From contig DLRK01000117.1 in NCBI GenBank assembly GCA_002501065.1, positions 40,835-98,147 of the forward strand: 57,313 nt of DNA, read 5' to 3'. Shown in pieces: positions 45,101 to 53,355 of this stretch (positions within the stretch are counted from its first letter, which is position 1; every line of letters starts with the position of its first letter). The notes under the pieces are model-generated. The model was given only the letters and a program-made list of their open reading frames with translations, was not told the DNA's origin and made no database searches. Source of the stretch: Akkermansiaceae bacterium UBA7890 (GTDB lineage Bacteria; Verrucomicrobiota; Verrucomicrobiia; Verrucomicrobiales; Akkermansiaceae). A program made the translations under genes and the position numbers.

Positions 45101-45764
45101 GCCCATGCTCGATCTCCTCCTCGATATTCTGGAGAAGAAGGGATCCGCCGGACAGGGCAAGGCCATCAAACAACTGGCCGAAGACAAGGATCCGCGGGCC
45201 CGGAAAAAATTCGCCTCTCTGGTTGAGCAATACCGGAACGGAAAGGCCGATCCCCGATGGAAACTGGAATTATGGCAGGCGGCTCAGACCAGGGGGATCA
45301 AGCTTCCTGAAACTCCCGACCGCCTTGAGCATGGAGGTGATGCGGAACGGGGCAAACAACTCGTAACCAACCACGCAGCCGCGCAGTGCATCCGCTGCCA
45401 CAAACTGGGCAAGGAGGGAGGAAACCCCTCCCCCGAACTGACCATCGGTCCCGAACTGAACAGGATTGGATCTCAGCGGGACCGCAGGCATCTGGTTGCC
45501 TCGCTCCTGACCCCCAGTAGCGACATCTCCGATGGTTACGGAACGGTCGTCCTGAAAACGAAAGAGGGCGAGGAGGTTTCCGGAATTCTCAGCAGGAAAA
45601 CCGACCTCTTCTGGACCATCACCCTCGCCAACGGCAAGAAGCGCAATCTCCGTCCCGACGAGATCTCCAGCCACATCCTCGCTTCGGCCATGCCGCCCAT
45701 GGGGGCCCTCCTCAAACCGGAGGAAATCCGGGACATGGTGGAATTCCTCGCCAGCCTGAAATAG
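42138..45764 (+). CDS. Exported F5/8-type + PVC dehydrogenase + HEAT + cytochrome c protein
   Basis: A 1208-residue protein. ATG 42138 gives a signal peptide (residues 1-18, ending SAPA). A discoidin-like F5/8 domain follows (about 20-150; SAGEQAGNEASKAFDQDAGTRWA), then a beta-propeller of the glucose/sorbosone dehydrogenase type (about 160-560; GHNMSGVVLGPDGRVYWSLGDKG, AFDSHGNLFSMDNDGD, GSEHGWRLNWQW), helical HEAT-like repeats (about 590-1060), and a C-terminal cytochrome c domain with CIRCH at 1084-1088, IGPELNRIG and SAMPPMG. It is related in plan to the protein at 16417 but has a carbohydrate-binding front in place of the internal NPCBM-like domain. It probably oxidises a glycan in the periplasm; the substrate is unknown. 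Confidence 0.9.
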   Translation: MNRIFPVALLAAVLGLTSAPAAKIKSITSAGEQAGNEASKAFDQDAGTRWAMQGRGTWIQCEFDQEVELSGIGIGFQSAERNYSFEVTTSPDGKNWSTPTKLQSGGRSGVVAYKIPRSKARWLRLTVFGSNENDWANVHTIHIPGITPGPPPGQGSDKKPEFVVTEWATDPSIANSVAISLDDQGRAYVTVARRRKQSSLDIRNHQDLVKKDLSLTTVEERRAWYREYLTGKNWIPDRNGDDIRNWRDLTVQKDSVMQVTDKDGDGQGEAIRILGEYHTEVTGIVAGVLAVNSDVFVAAEPDFLRYHDTNGDGFPDAREVVATGFQVHMGQGGHNMSGVVLGPDGRVYWSLGDKGHYVKTAEGRTYHRPNSGGIFRGELDGSQVERYSSGERNAQELAFDSHGNLFSMDNDGDYPGEKERALYITEGSEHGWRLNWQWLRKQDFTRISGIAAYNPWMDERLFLPDRDDHAAYLTPTIGNFGPGPCGFTANPGTALSPDLSDCFFMTNQQGQVRVFRFLEKGAHFEFKEQAAIKGGRSNTGLAIGPDGALYSACYGGGRGSIFRFDVTEEHQHPARRDTRRILALDAKKITPKDLRTWLDHPDQRVRMKGQFELARRNMSEIFLETLQASGAIRLARLHAIWGLGQISRREPMALTSLEPAWQSDDPELVAQCAKVAGDIPGHLPRIAGLREHLLAALEHNSPRVRFFAAISLGKHKVEEAAPGLINLLATGGSKDPYLRHAAMMGLKGALSPARLASLHEHDNRTVRLAAIVALRNLRAPEITAFLEDKDELILLEAARAIHDDQSIPEALPALSQLLGRPGLTNEALVRRIINAAFRVGTYPALLQLEGYLKRREGSSRMRRTALASLLWWSQPPVLDAVEGRHRKHAPRDSKPVNEAVSRLKAVIMEDNELREVLLNGVSVRGEASWLEGTSEHFGKLSSSLQMKVLDGLARTNSPDLREFVQAALASDDPKVQEKARTYAAQAGVPMLDLLLDILEKKGSAGQGKAIKQLAEDKDPRARKKFASLVEQYRNGKADPRWKLELWQAAQTRGIKLPETPDRLEHGGDAERGKQLVTNHAAAQCIRCHKLGKEGGNPSPELTIGPELNRIGSQRDRRHLVASLLTPSSDISDGYGTVVLKTKEGEEVSGILSRKTDLFWTITLANGKKRNLRPDEISSHILASAMPPMGALLKPEEIRDMVEFLASLK

Positions 45765-45779
45765 GCTGACACCCCCGGC

Positions 45780-46892
45780 CTAGGAACCAAGCGTCCAGAT
45801 CGCCTGCCTCAGGACCGCCCGCGGGGAACCCGCCATCTTCTCGTACCACACCGTCACGAGTTTTCCGTCATCCCGCTCCACGGTCGAAGGATAGCCCAGG
45901 TCATGACTCGGACCATCGACTGAAACCATGATGGGATCCGACCAGGTCTTCCCCCCGTTTTCGCTGACCCGGGCCTGGTTCCCGAACGGGTCGCGGCGAT
46001 AACCGTAGCTCATGAGGAGACGTCCATCCCTGAGAGGCAGCAGGTGCGAGGGCAATCCCCACACTCCGATCGGGCGGGGGTCACTCCATGTCTTGCCCCC
46101 ATCAGTTGATTCGCACTGCAGGGTCTCACCGGAGTTGGCTTTGTTATGATTCCGAATCTGCGTTACCAGCACTCCCTCCGGGGTTTCCACTGCATGCAGT
46201 TCATGATAGTCCCTGTGATTGTCGCCCTTCCGGGCCGGGATATCCGCCAACCACGACCAGGTCTGACCATCGTCCCTCGATTCGCAGATGCCCACTTTTG
46301 ACTCCTTGGTCCAAAGCGCCTTGCCGGCATAGAGGAGCCGCCCGTCCCGGAGCTGGACCGGACCGTGGGGACTATTAACCGGGACGCGGTAGCGACCCGA
46401 GAAGGTGAGTCCGCCGTCCGTGGAGCGGATCATCCAGCTCCCCAGTGACTTCCTGCGCCCTTCAGCGTCGGTTCGGTTGTGGGCAACCTGCCAGCGCTTC
46501 CCCTTGTTCTTCAACTGCGGCTCGTAGGCAAGAGACGTAAAGTTGGTGATCAGAATGCTTCCCCTGGCGGTCTCTAGAACGCCCGCATCACGATCGTCAA
46601 TGGGGCCGTCCATCACAACCCGTGGAAAACACCAGGTCTCTCCCCCGTCAGTCGAACGCATGAAGTCCGTGCGCCCAAATGGGCACACATGCTCCTCCCG
46701 TCCCCCTGAGCACACCAGGAGAAGCTCCCCATCCTTCCGCCGGGCCAGGGTGGGCCAACCGTGATACAGATCCGGCAACTGGCTCACCACTTTCGTCTCC
46801 AGAATCCTGGCTGCCGGAGCCGCCCGGCTGGAAGCTCCCAGGAAAAGGGTACTGACGGAGGAAGAAATCAGGAATGCGCGACGCTTCATCAA
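45780..46892 (-). CDS. Exported sialidase/BNR-repeat family protein
   Basis: A 370-residue protein with a Tat-like signal (MMKRRAFLISSSVSTLFLGAS). It is a six-bladed beta-propeller of the exo-alpha-sialidase superfamily with five Asp-box motifs (S-x-D-x-G-x-T-W): STDGGETW at 80-87, then STDGGLTF, SRDDGQTW, STDGGKTW and SENGGKTW. A catalytic Asp region DGPIDDRDAG and an Arg/Tyr near the C-terminus (VWYEKMAGSPRAVLRQA) fit family expectations, but the arginine triad cannot be confirmed by eye. Many PVC homologues are not proven sialidases. It lies between a convergent cytochrome protein and a DMT transporter; the next gene is 34 bases away on the same strand. Confidence 0.85.
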   Translation of the reverse strand: MMKRRAFLISSSVSTLFLGASSRAAPAARILETKVVSQLPDLYHGWPTLARRKDGELLLVCSGGREEHVCPFGRTDFMRSTDGGETWCFPRVVMDGPIDDRDAGVLETARGSILITNFTSLAYEPQLKNKGKRWQVAHNRTDAEGRRKSLGSWMIRSTDGGLTFSGRYRVPVNSPHGPVQLRDGRLLYAGKALWTKESKVGICESRDDGQTWSWLADIPARKGDNHRDYHELHAVETPEGVLVTQIRNHNKANSGETLQCESTDGGKTWSDPRPIGVWGLPSHLLPLRDGRLLMSYGYRRDPFGNQARVSENGGKTWSDPIMVSVDGPSHDLGYPSTVERDDGKLVTVWYEKMAGSPRAVLRQAIWTLGS

Positions 46893-46926
46893 TCTCAGCT
46901 AACCTCAACCGCCAGGGGGGAGCGAC

Positions 46927-47808
46927 TCATTTCTGCATGGCCACCAGGATCGCCCCGCATACCGCCAGGAGAACTCCCAGGATCTTGCGCTTCGTCAGGC
47001 GCTCCCTGAGAAAGAGGACTGCCAGGATGATGATAAAGACCGTGGAGAGCTGATTGTAGATCGCCGCCCTCCCCGCAGTGGTGTGCTTGAACCCTGCCGT
47101 CCAGAACATGGTTCCGATGAAGGGACCCAGAAAACTCATCGGGATCATGATCTTCCAGATATCACGGCGACGAAACCCCAGAAAGACTTCCCGGACCGGG
47201 AACCGGATGGAGGCGACGGCGATCAGCACGACGGTACCCGCCAGGAAACGATACGCTGAGATCCAGACAACCGAATGTTCCCTGATCACGTCCCGCACCA
47301 TGAGGATCCCGAATGCCATGATGAGGTGGGAACTCACCGCCATGATGACGCCCACTACCAGATCACGCTGGCTATGCACATCCCTGGTCTTACGCATTCC
47401 AACCGCTACCCCGGCCACCACCAGTCCGCCGCCGAACAACTCCCACCGTCCCAGCATTTCCCCAAAAAGCAGAAATCCCACCGCCACCATGGAGGGTGAG
47501 TACATGACCCCGGCGAGGGCCTGCAGACTGGCCCCCAACCTGTTGAGAGCCGCCGCATAGAGAGTATCAGCAATCGTGATACCCAGAATGGCGCTCACTG
47601 TCAGGCGCAGATAATTGCTCACTGACAGGGAGGGAAAAAACGATTCACCGATCAGTGGAATCGCAATCACAAAGAAGATGGTGGCCGTCCCACCCTTGAA
47701 AACCGTCAGGGCCACCGGCGGAATCTGGAATCCCGCAATCCTCATCAGGATCACGCAGGAGGACCAGATCAGGGCGGCCAGGACTGCAAAGATCTCACCC
47801 TCATTCAT
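46927..47808 (-). CDS. DMT-family (EamA) transporter
   Basis: A 293-residue inner-membrane protein with about ten spans in two EamA halves, the drug/metabolite transporter plan. The first half runs from IFAVLAALIWSSCVILMRIAG to LFGGGLVVAGVAVGM, the second from VVGVIMAVSSHLIMAFGIL to ILGVLLAVCGAILVA. The start at ATG 47806-47808 is chosen because the first span begins just after it; the open stretch to 47931 reads like non-coding sequence. Substrates of this family include amino acids, nucleotides and sugars; this one is unknown. It is upstream of the sialidase-like gene on the same strand (34-base gap), so both may be co-transcribed. Confidence 0.92.
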   Translation of the reverse strand: MNEGEIFAVLAALIWSSCVILMRIAGFQIPPVALTVFKGGTATIFFVIAIPLIGESFFPSLSVSNYLRLTVSAILGITIADTLYAAALNRLGASLQALAGVMYSPSMVAVGFLLFGEMLGRWELFGGGLVVAGVAVGMRKTRDVHSQRDLVVGVIMAVSSHLIMAFGILMVRDVIREHSVVWISAYRFLAGTVVLIAVASIRFPVREVFLGFRRRDIWKIMIPMSFLGPFIGTMFWTAGFKHTTAGRAAIYNQLSTVFIIILAVLFLRERLTKRKILGVLLAVCGAILVAMQK

Positions 47809-47940
47809 CGCACCGGTAACTGGGAGAAGGAACCTGCCGCCTGGAACCGGAACTGGCAAGCATCGGCCCTCTCCATTTGCAGATGGTGACCGGTCCGGAC
47901 TACGGATTGCCTCCCCCGGTATCGGCCTCATACTGCACCC

Positions 47941-48750
47941 ATGACCAGACTGCTTCCCTGCCTCGCACTCGCCCTCGCCCTCGCCGGGGTTCTGCCTGCC
48001 CAGGATGCCGGAAAAAAACTCCCCCTACCGGGCACCTCGTTCGAGATCGAGGGGCGCATCGCCTTCCTGATTCTTCCCACCAGCGATCAGCGCAGGACAG
48101 GTCCGGTGGCATGGGTCTGGTACGCCCCGACGCTGCCCAACCTTCCTGGCAGGGAAGAGAGATGGATGTTCGAACGCTGGCTGGCCCGCGGCATTGCCAT
48201 CGCCGGGATTGACGTGGGAGAATCCTACGGCAGCCCGTCCGGCCGCAAACTCTACAACGCCCTGCATGAAACCCTGGTGAAGAAGCATGGCCTCGCCCCG
48301 CGGGCCTGCCTCCTTGGCCGGAGCCGGGGAGGGCTGATGCTCTATAACTGGGCCGCCGAGAACCCGGACAAGGTGGCCTGCATCGCCGGGATCTACCCCG
48401 TGTGCAACCTTGCAAGCTGGCCCGGACTTCCACGGGCCTGCGGTGCCTACGGATTGAGTGCCGATGAACTCAAGGCCTCTCTCCGACAGCACAATCCGAT
48501 CGATCGCCTCGCCCCGCTGGCCAGGGCCAAGGTGCCCATCTTCCACATCCACGGCGACAAGGATCGTGTCGTTCCTCTGGATGCCAATTCCCGCACTGTC
48601 GCGGAACGCTACAAGACACTCGGAGGTCCCATCACTCTCAAGGTGATTGAGAACCAGGGCCACAACATGTGGCCCGGATGGTTCCAGAATCAGGAACTCG
48701 TCGACTTTGTGATCAAGCACGCCGCTGGCAACGCAGGGAAACAGGAGTGA
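47941..48750 (+). CDS. Exported alpha/beta hydrolase (prolyl-oligopeptidase-like)
   Basis: A 269-residue protein with a signal peptide (residues 1-20, ending LPAQ). It has an alpha/beta hydrolase core: nucleophile Ser128 in GRSRGGLM, acid Asp208 in HGDKDRVVP and base His241 in NQGHNMW, plus an AIAGIDVGESYG strand-turn and VACIAGIYPVCNLASWP. The elbow GRSRGG differs from the more usual GHSxGG. The enzyme is probably an esterase or peptidase of the periplasm. It diverges from the DMT transporter. The following LRR gene could begin at GTG 48747, overlapping this stop codon by four bases. Confidence 0.87.
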   Translation: MTRLLPCLALALALAGVLPAQDAGKKLPLPGTSFEIEGRIAFLILPTSDQRRTGPVAWVWYAPTLPNLPGREERWMFERWLARGIAIAGIDVGESYGSPSGRKLYNALHETLVKKHGLAPRACLLGRSRGGLMLYNWAAENPDKVACIAGIYPVCNLASWPGLPRACGAYGLSADELKASLRQHNPIDRLAPLARAKVPIFHIHGDKDRVVPLDANSRTVAERYKTLGGPITLKVIENQGHNMWPGWFQNQELVDFVIKHAAGNAGKQE

Positions 48751-48809
48751 GCCCTCCCCGTCTCAAACTCCCTTGCCTGGCCGCGCAATCCACGAATACT
48801 TGGACCACC

Positions 48810-49499
48810 GTGCATCCCCTGCTCATCATTCTGACAGCATCACTCCTCACGTTGACTCCATCATTTGCGGCAGACTCCAAGCCGAAGACGAAGGCCGGGG
48901 ATCCGGCCCGTGAAATCGCGGCTTTGGGCGGGCATGTCTTCAAAAACGCCACGACCGGAAAGGTGACCGAAATAACGCTCAACAAATCCGCCACACTCAG
49001 CGACGAAGACCTCGTCCACATCAGTGGTTACCAATCCCTGACCGATCTCTCCCTGGAAGGCACCGCGGTGAACGGTTCCGGCCTGGTCCACCTCGCCCAT
49101 CTCGGAAAACTGGAGTGGCTTAACCTCTGGCAAACCAACATCGACGACAAGGGACTGGCACACCTCCCCGCCTTGAAGTCCCTCAAATACCTCCCGATCG
49201 GCAAGACCAGGATCACCGACGCCGGACTCGATCACCTCAAAGCCATGCATGGTCTCATTTATCTTGGTCTGCGCGACACCGCCGTGACCGATGAGGGCGT
49301 GGTCAAGCTCATCACCCTGCCCGCCCTGGAGGAGATCAATCTCCGGAATACCCGGGTGACCGACAACTGCATCGCCTCCCTTGTCAGAATCAAGACCCTG
49401 CAGAAAATCTGGCTGGGCGAGACCAAGGTAACTGCCAGGGGGCGAAGCCGTCTCCGCTCCGCCCTGCCCCGATGTGAGATTGATCTCACGGAGAAATAA
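48810..49499 (+). CDS. Exported leucine-rich-repeat protein
   Basis: A 229-residue protein. GTG 48810 is chosen because it gives a compact signal peptide (residues 1-20, LLIILTASLLTLTPSFAA); GTG 48747 is an alternative that overlaps the upstream stop. Six or so LRR/RNI-like repeats follow, each about 24 residues: LTDLSLEGTAVNGSGLVHL, LEWLNLWQTNIDDKGLAHL, LKYLPIGKTRITDAGLDHL, LIYLGLRDTAVTDEGVVKL, LEEINLRNTRVTDNCIASL. This repeat type is common in PVC proteins. It is likely a periplasmic protein-protein binding scaffold; the partner is unknown. Confidence 0.87.
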   Translation: MHPLLIILTASLLTLTPSFAADSKPKTKAGDPAREIAALGGHVFKNATTGKVTEITLNKSATLSDEDLVHISGYQSLTDLSLEGTAVNGSGLVHLAHLGKLEWLNLWQTNIDDKGLAHLPALKSLKYLPIGKTRITDAGLDHLKAMHGLIYLGLRDTAVTDEGVVKLITLPALEEINLRNTRVTDNCIASLVRIKTLQKIWLGETKVTARGRSRLRSALPRCEIDLTEK

Positions 49500-49566
49500 C
49501 GGGGTCCTTTGCGGCCCGGTCCGGACCTCCCGCCACCCGGTCTCCAGTCAACAATCCGGCCTGCCC

Positions 49567-50826
49567 TCATATTCCATCCATGGCGTCCCGCAGGACCTGG
49601 ACGGTGTGCCGCACCCGGATGGACACATCGAGCTTTCCAAGATGCATTTTCACCTGGGTCAGACAGCCGATATTACCGCTTGCCACCACTCTCGCCCCAC
49701 TTTCCATGATCGCCCGCGCCTTCTGCTCTCCAAGCGAGGCCGCCACCTCCGGCTGATCGATATTATAGGTGCCGGCCGATCCACAGCAGAGATGCGCCCC
49801 ACGAAGTTCCACCACCTTCACCCCCGGTATTCTGCCCAGCAGTCGACGTGGCTCACTCCGAACCCCCTGCCCATTGGAGAGGTGGCAGGCATCGTGGTAG
49901 GCAATCGTCACCTCTTCTCCACGATCGGGAATCTCTCCCGGCCCACCCAGTTGCTCCAGGAACACGCTGACATCCACCACCCGGGCAGCCAGTTCCGCCG
50001 CGCGCTCCTCATCCTCCGTTCCTCTGAGAATCAGCGGATACTCGTGCATCCCGGACCCACACCCCGCTGCATTGGTGATCACGGCATCCACTTCAGGGAA
50101 AGCCTCGATATTCCGGCGGGCAAACTCCCTGGCCGCCCGATGATCTCCCACGTGCCAGGAGAGGGCCCCACAGCAGGTTTGATCCCGCGGCACGAGCACC
50201 TCCACTCCGCTGCGGGTAAGAACGTCGATGGTGGCCGCGTTGATATCAGGATCCACCACCTGCTGGGCACAACCGGCCAACAGGGCCACGGTGGCCCGGT
50301 GCTCGCCCTGTGCTTCATACCGCTCCTGCAACTTCTGCTCTACCGGCAACGGGGACGGCAGGAGGTCCATCATCGATCGCATCGACCTGGGCAGGACCCC
50401 GGCAAGCGGCTTGATCAACCCGGCCATTCTTGCCGCGGTCCGGAAGCGATCCGGATGAGGAAGCACCCACGAGACGAGGCGCCGACGCACCTTCTCCCCG
50501 AGTGGACGTGAGCACTGGTCTTCCGCCAGCGCCCGGAAGGGACTGATGAGGTTCCGGTAGTTCACTCCTGACGGACAAGCCGATTCGCAGGCCAGGCACC
50601 CGAGACAGGCATCGAGATGAGGAAGCGCCTCCTCAATCTCCAATCCACCCTCCAGTACCTCCTTCATCAACACGATACGACCACGCGGCGTATCGAGTTC
50701 CTGTCCCAGTTCGGCATAGGTCGGACAGACCGCCAGGCAGAACCCGCAGTGCACGCAATTTCGCACCGCCTCCTCCATTGCCTCTCCGAACGGTCCGGCC
50801 TTCCCGGTATCAATGTCATGCAACAT
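49567..50826 (-). CDS. glcF: Glycolate oxidase iron-sulfur subunit
   Basis: A 419-residue protein that accepts electrons from the flavin subunits of glycolate dehydrogenase and passes them on, probably to quinone. Two 4Fe-4S clusters are clear: C24-xx-C27-xx-C30-xxx-C34 (CVHCGFCLAVC) and C74-xx-C77-xx-C80-xxx-C84 (CLGCLACESAC). Two cysteine-rich CCG domains follow (LLAGCAQQVV.. TCCGALSWH and YHDACHLSNGQGV.. HLCCGSAGTYN). The start at ATG 50824-50826 is well supported by a GGAGG nine bases upstream (50836-50840). It is the last gene of the operon AGT-glcD-glcE-glcF, 28 bases after glcE. Confidence 0.95.
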   Translation of the reverse strand: MLHDIDTGKAGPFGEAMEEAVRNCVHCGFCLAVCPTYAELGQELDTPRGRIVLMKEVLEGGLEIEEALPHLDACLGCLACESACPSGVNYRNLISPFRALAEDQCSRPLGEKVRRRLVSWVLPHPDRFRTAARMAGLIKPLAGVLPRSMRSMMDLLPSPLPVEQKLQERYEAQGEHRATVALLAGCAQQVVDPDINAATIDVLTRSGVEVLVPRDQTCCGALSWHVGDHRAAREFARRNIEAFPEVDAVITNAAGCGSGMHEYPLILRGTEDEERAAELAARVVDVSVFLEQLGGPGEIPDRGEEVTIAYHDACHLSNGQGVRSEPRRLLGRIPGVKVVELRGAHLCCGSAGTYNIDQPEVAASLGEQKARAIMESGARVVASGNIGCLTQVKMHLGKLDVSIRVRHTVQVLRDAMDGI

Positions 50827-50835
50827 GAATATCTT

Positions 50836-50842
50836 CCTCCAT
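50836..50842 (-). promoter_or_regulatory. Shine-Dalgarno site of glcF
   Basis: GGAGGAA on the mRNA, nine bases ahead of the glcF start. It is one of few clear ribosome binding sites in this window and fixes the glcF start inside the short gap after glcE. Confidence 0.7.
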
Positions 50843-50854
50843 TGCCCGGCCAGT

Positions 50855-51925
50855 TCAGATCTCCGGGAAGCGACTCCCGGGATCGAGGGCCTCCTTCACT
50901 TCCCCCAGGATTGCGTTCGCTCTCCGCTCCCCCAGCCACGGACCGCTGGAACCGCTCCCTCTAAGGGCCAATCCCGCCATTGAATATCCCCTCAACATCT
51001 CATCAACTGCATCAAGCTCGTTCCGCCCAAACGACAACCAGGCAACATTCCCCCCTGACGAGCACCAGCATTGCACCAGGCCTCCACAGCCATCCACCCA
51101 ACGCGCCAATTGACTGACTCCGGAGAGTGCGATCGGCACCTTCACAAGAAACTCCCCGCGGGCCCACCGGACTTCGCGCTGATCCCTCCAACCCGCAGCA
51201 CCCTTGAACCGTTCCACCTCACCAGGCCAACGACCCTCAATCTCCTCACAAATCTGATCGAGTGCCTCTCCGGGCCCGCCGAGGCGCAGACGAATCGCCT
51301 TCCCGGAGAGATCATAGTCGAGCGCATCGGCCTCCCAACGGGACGAAGCCACCCCCGCCAGGCGTTCCACCGCACTCCCGTGATCCGGACAAGCAACCGA
51401 CAGGGTAACCGTCTCTGATGGTGCCGGGAACACCTTGAAGCTGAGTTCGGTCATGACCCCGAATCTTCCCATGCTTCCCACCAGCAACTTGGGGAGATCG
51501 AATCCCGCCGCATTCTTGACCACCCTGCCCCCCGAACGAACCAGCTCGCCCGCTCCGTCCACGAACTGCACTCCGATAAGAAAATCGCGCAATCCCCCGA
51601 AACGGAAGCGACCCGGTCCACACGCGCCCGAGGCCACCGTCCCACCCAGCGTCGCTCCAGACTCTGCAAAGAGCGGATCGAAGGGCAAATACTGCCGTTT
51701 CGCCTCCAGGGCCTCCTCCACCTCCCTTACCGGCGTGCCCGCTCGGGCCGTAAAAGTATACTCGGACGCCTTGTAATCAGTGATCCCCGTCAGCCCGCTC
51801 AATTCGAGCTCTTCTCCCTCCCCGACAAGAGCAGGTTTGGTGCGCCCGCCCACTGCGCTGATCCGCGCATGCGCTCTCACCACCTCGGCCACCTCTTCCG
51901 CACTGACAGGTTTTGCTACCATCAT
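50855..51925 (-). CDS. glcE: Glycolate oxidase FAD-binding subunit GlcE
   Basis: A 356-residue FAD-linked subunit of glycolate dehydrogenase with the PCMH-type FAD-binding domain (about 8-180): ISAVGGRTKPALVG, a FAESGATLGGTVASGACGPGRFRFGGLRDFLIG (in pieces, the FAD-binding segment), and GGRVVKNAAGFDLPKLLVGSMGRFGVMTEL. The C-terminal half is a short cap domain with LAxGG-like loops. It works with GlcD and GlcF to oxidise glycolate to glyoxylate. Its start codon overlaps the stop of glcD by four bases (51922-51925), so expression is coupled. Confidence 0.94.
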   Translation of the reverse strand: MMVAKPVSAEEVAEVVRAHARISAVGGRTKPALVGEGEELELSGLTGITDYKASEYTFTARAGTPVREVEEALEAKRQYLPFDPLFAESGATLGGTVASGACGPGRFRFGGLRDFLIGVQFVDGAGELVRSGGRVVKNAAGFDLPKLLVGSMGRFGVMTELSFKVFPAPSETVTLSVACPDHGSAVERLAGVASSRWEADALDYDLSGKAIRLRLGGPGEALDQICEEIEGRWPGEVERFKGAAGWRDQREVRWARGEFLVKVPIALSGVSQLARWVDGCGGLVQCWCSSGGNVAWLSFGRNELDAVDEMLRGYSMAGLALRGSGSSGPWLGERRANAILGEVKEALDPGSRFPEI

Positions 51926-53355
51926 TCCCTCGAAATTACGCCCGCCTCCTCAAGGGGATGCAATCCGGACCGGGACAAGGAGGGAGCCTCCGGTCCCGGA
52001 AACATCTTGCCTGGATTGGCCACCTCCTTCGGGTCGAAAGCCGCCCGCACCCGCTTCATCACCTCGATGTCATAATCCGAGAACATCCCGGGCAGGTAAT
52101 CGCGCTTTTCCATTCCGATGCCGTGCTCACCCGTAATGGAGCCCCCCATTTCCACACACATCTCAAGGATGCGGCCCGCCAGAGCTTTCGCCCCCTCCAG
52201 ACTGCCTTCCAGCCGCCCATCATAGAGAATGAGGGGATGCAGGTTGCCATCACCGGCATGGAAGACATTGGCCACGCGAAAACCGGTCTCCTTCGACATC
52301 TCGCTGATCCGGCGCAGGGCTTCACCCAACCGGGTCCGTGGAACCACACCATCCTGCACGATGAAATCCGGGCTCAGCCTGCCCACCGCAGAGAAGGCGC
52401 TCTTGCGCCCTTTCCAGATGGTCATGCGTTCCACCGAGTCCGCCGCCACCCGTTTCTCGAAGGAACGGGTCTTCTCCAGGATTTCATTCAACTGCACCCG
52501 CTCCACTGCCACCTTTTCCAGTGGCCCCTCCAATTCAACAATGAGGACCGCCTCGGCCCCCGCCGGGTAACCACAGGACACCGCCGCCTCAGCCGCTTCG
52601 ATCGCCAGGGCATCCATTATCTCAAGAGCGCCCGGCAACAGTCCCGAATCGATCACGGCGCTCACCGCATTCCCCGCCTCCTCCAGGGAACGGTAGCCCG
52701 CCAGCACAGTGTGGAAACACTCGGCCTTCGGGAGCAGGCGCAGGACGAATTCCAACCCCACTCCGAAGAGCCCCTCTGAACCACAGAACAGACCGGTAAG
52801 ATCCGGCCCCACCTGCTCACGGCTCCGCCCTCCGAACTCCACCACCTCCCCGGTGGCGAGCACCGCCTTCATCCCCAGCACGTGGTTGGCGGTCATGCCG
52901 TACTTCAGACAGTGCGCCCCCCCTGAATTGAAGGCCACGTTTCCTCCGATCGTGCAGATCGTCTGGCTTGAAGGATCGGGGGCGAAGTGAAGTCCATGTC
53001 GTTCGGCGGCCCGGCTCACTTCGAGATTGATAACACCCGGCTCCACGACCGCCACCCGGTCGACTGGATCAATCTCCAGAATACGGTTGAGCCGGTTGAG
53101 GGTGATAACAATCCCCTCCTCCACCGGCAGTGATCCGCCCGAGAGAGAGGTCCCGCTTCCTCTTGCCACAAAGGGCACACCATGCTGATGACACCAGCGC
53201 ACGACCCTGATAACCTCCTCACCGGTCTCGGGCACCACCACCGCCCGTGGCTTGGTCCTGAAGGCCGTCAACCCGTCTGATTCGTAAGCCGCAAGGTAAA
53301 CATCCCCGGTAAGAACCCGGTCGACCGGAAGCAACGCTCTCAGCGATTCAATCAT
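51922..53355 (-). CDS. glcD: Glycolate oxidase subunit GlcD
   Basis: A 477-residue flavoprotein, the catalytic subunit of glycolate dehydrogenase. The FAD-binding PCMH domain shows ARGSGTSLSGG at 64-74, PDPSSQTICTIGGN at 127-139 and GGAHCLKYG at 145-153. The C-terminal oxidase cap has NVFHAGDGNLHP and SITGEHGIGMEKRDYL, both typical of GlcD/D-lactate dehydrogenase relatives. With GlcE and GlcF alongside, glycolate is the expected substrate. Its start overlaps the stop of the aminotransferase gene by four bases (53352-53355). Confidence 0.95.
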   Translation of the reverse strand: MIESLRALLPVDRVLTGDVYLAAYESDGLTAFRTKPRAVVVPETGEEVIRVVRWCHQHGVPFVARGSGTSLSGGSLPVEEGIVITLNRLNRILEIDPVDRVAVVEPGVINLEVSRAAERHGLHFAPDPSSQTICTIGGNVAFNSGGAHCLKYGMTANHVLGMKAVLATGEVVEFGGRSREQVGPDLTGLFCGSEGLFGVGLEFVLRLLPKAECFHTVLAGYRSLEEAGNAVSAVIDSGLLPGALEIMDALAIEAAEAAVSCGYPAGAEAVLIVELEGPLEKVAVERVQLNEILEKTRSFEKRVAADSVERMTIWKGRKSAFSAVGRLSPDFIVQDGVVPRTRLGEALRRISEMSKETGFRVANVFHAGDGNLHPLILYDGRLEGSLEGAKALAGRILEMCVEMGGSITGEHGIGMEKRDYLPGMFSDYDIEVMKRVRAAFDPKEVANPGKMFPGPEAPSLSRSGLHPLEEAGVISRE

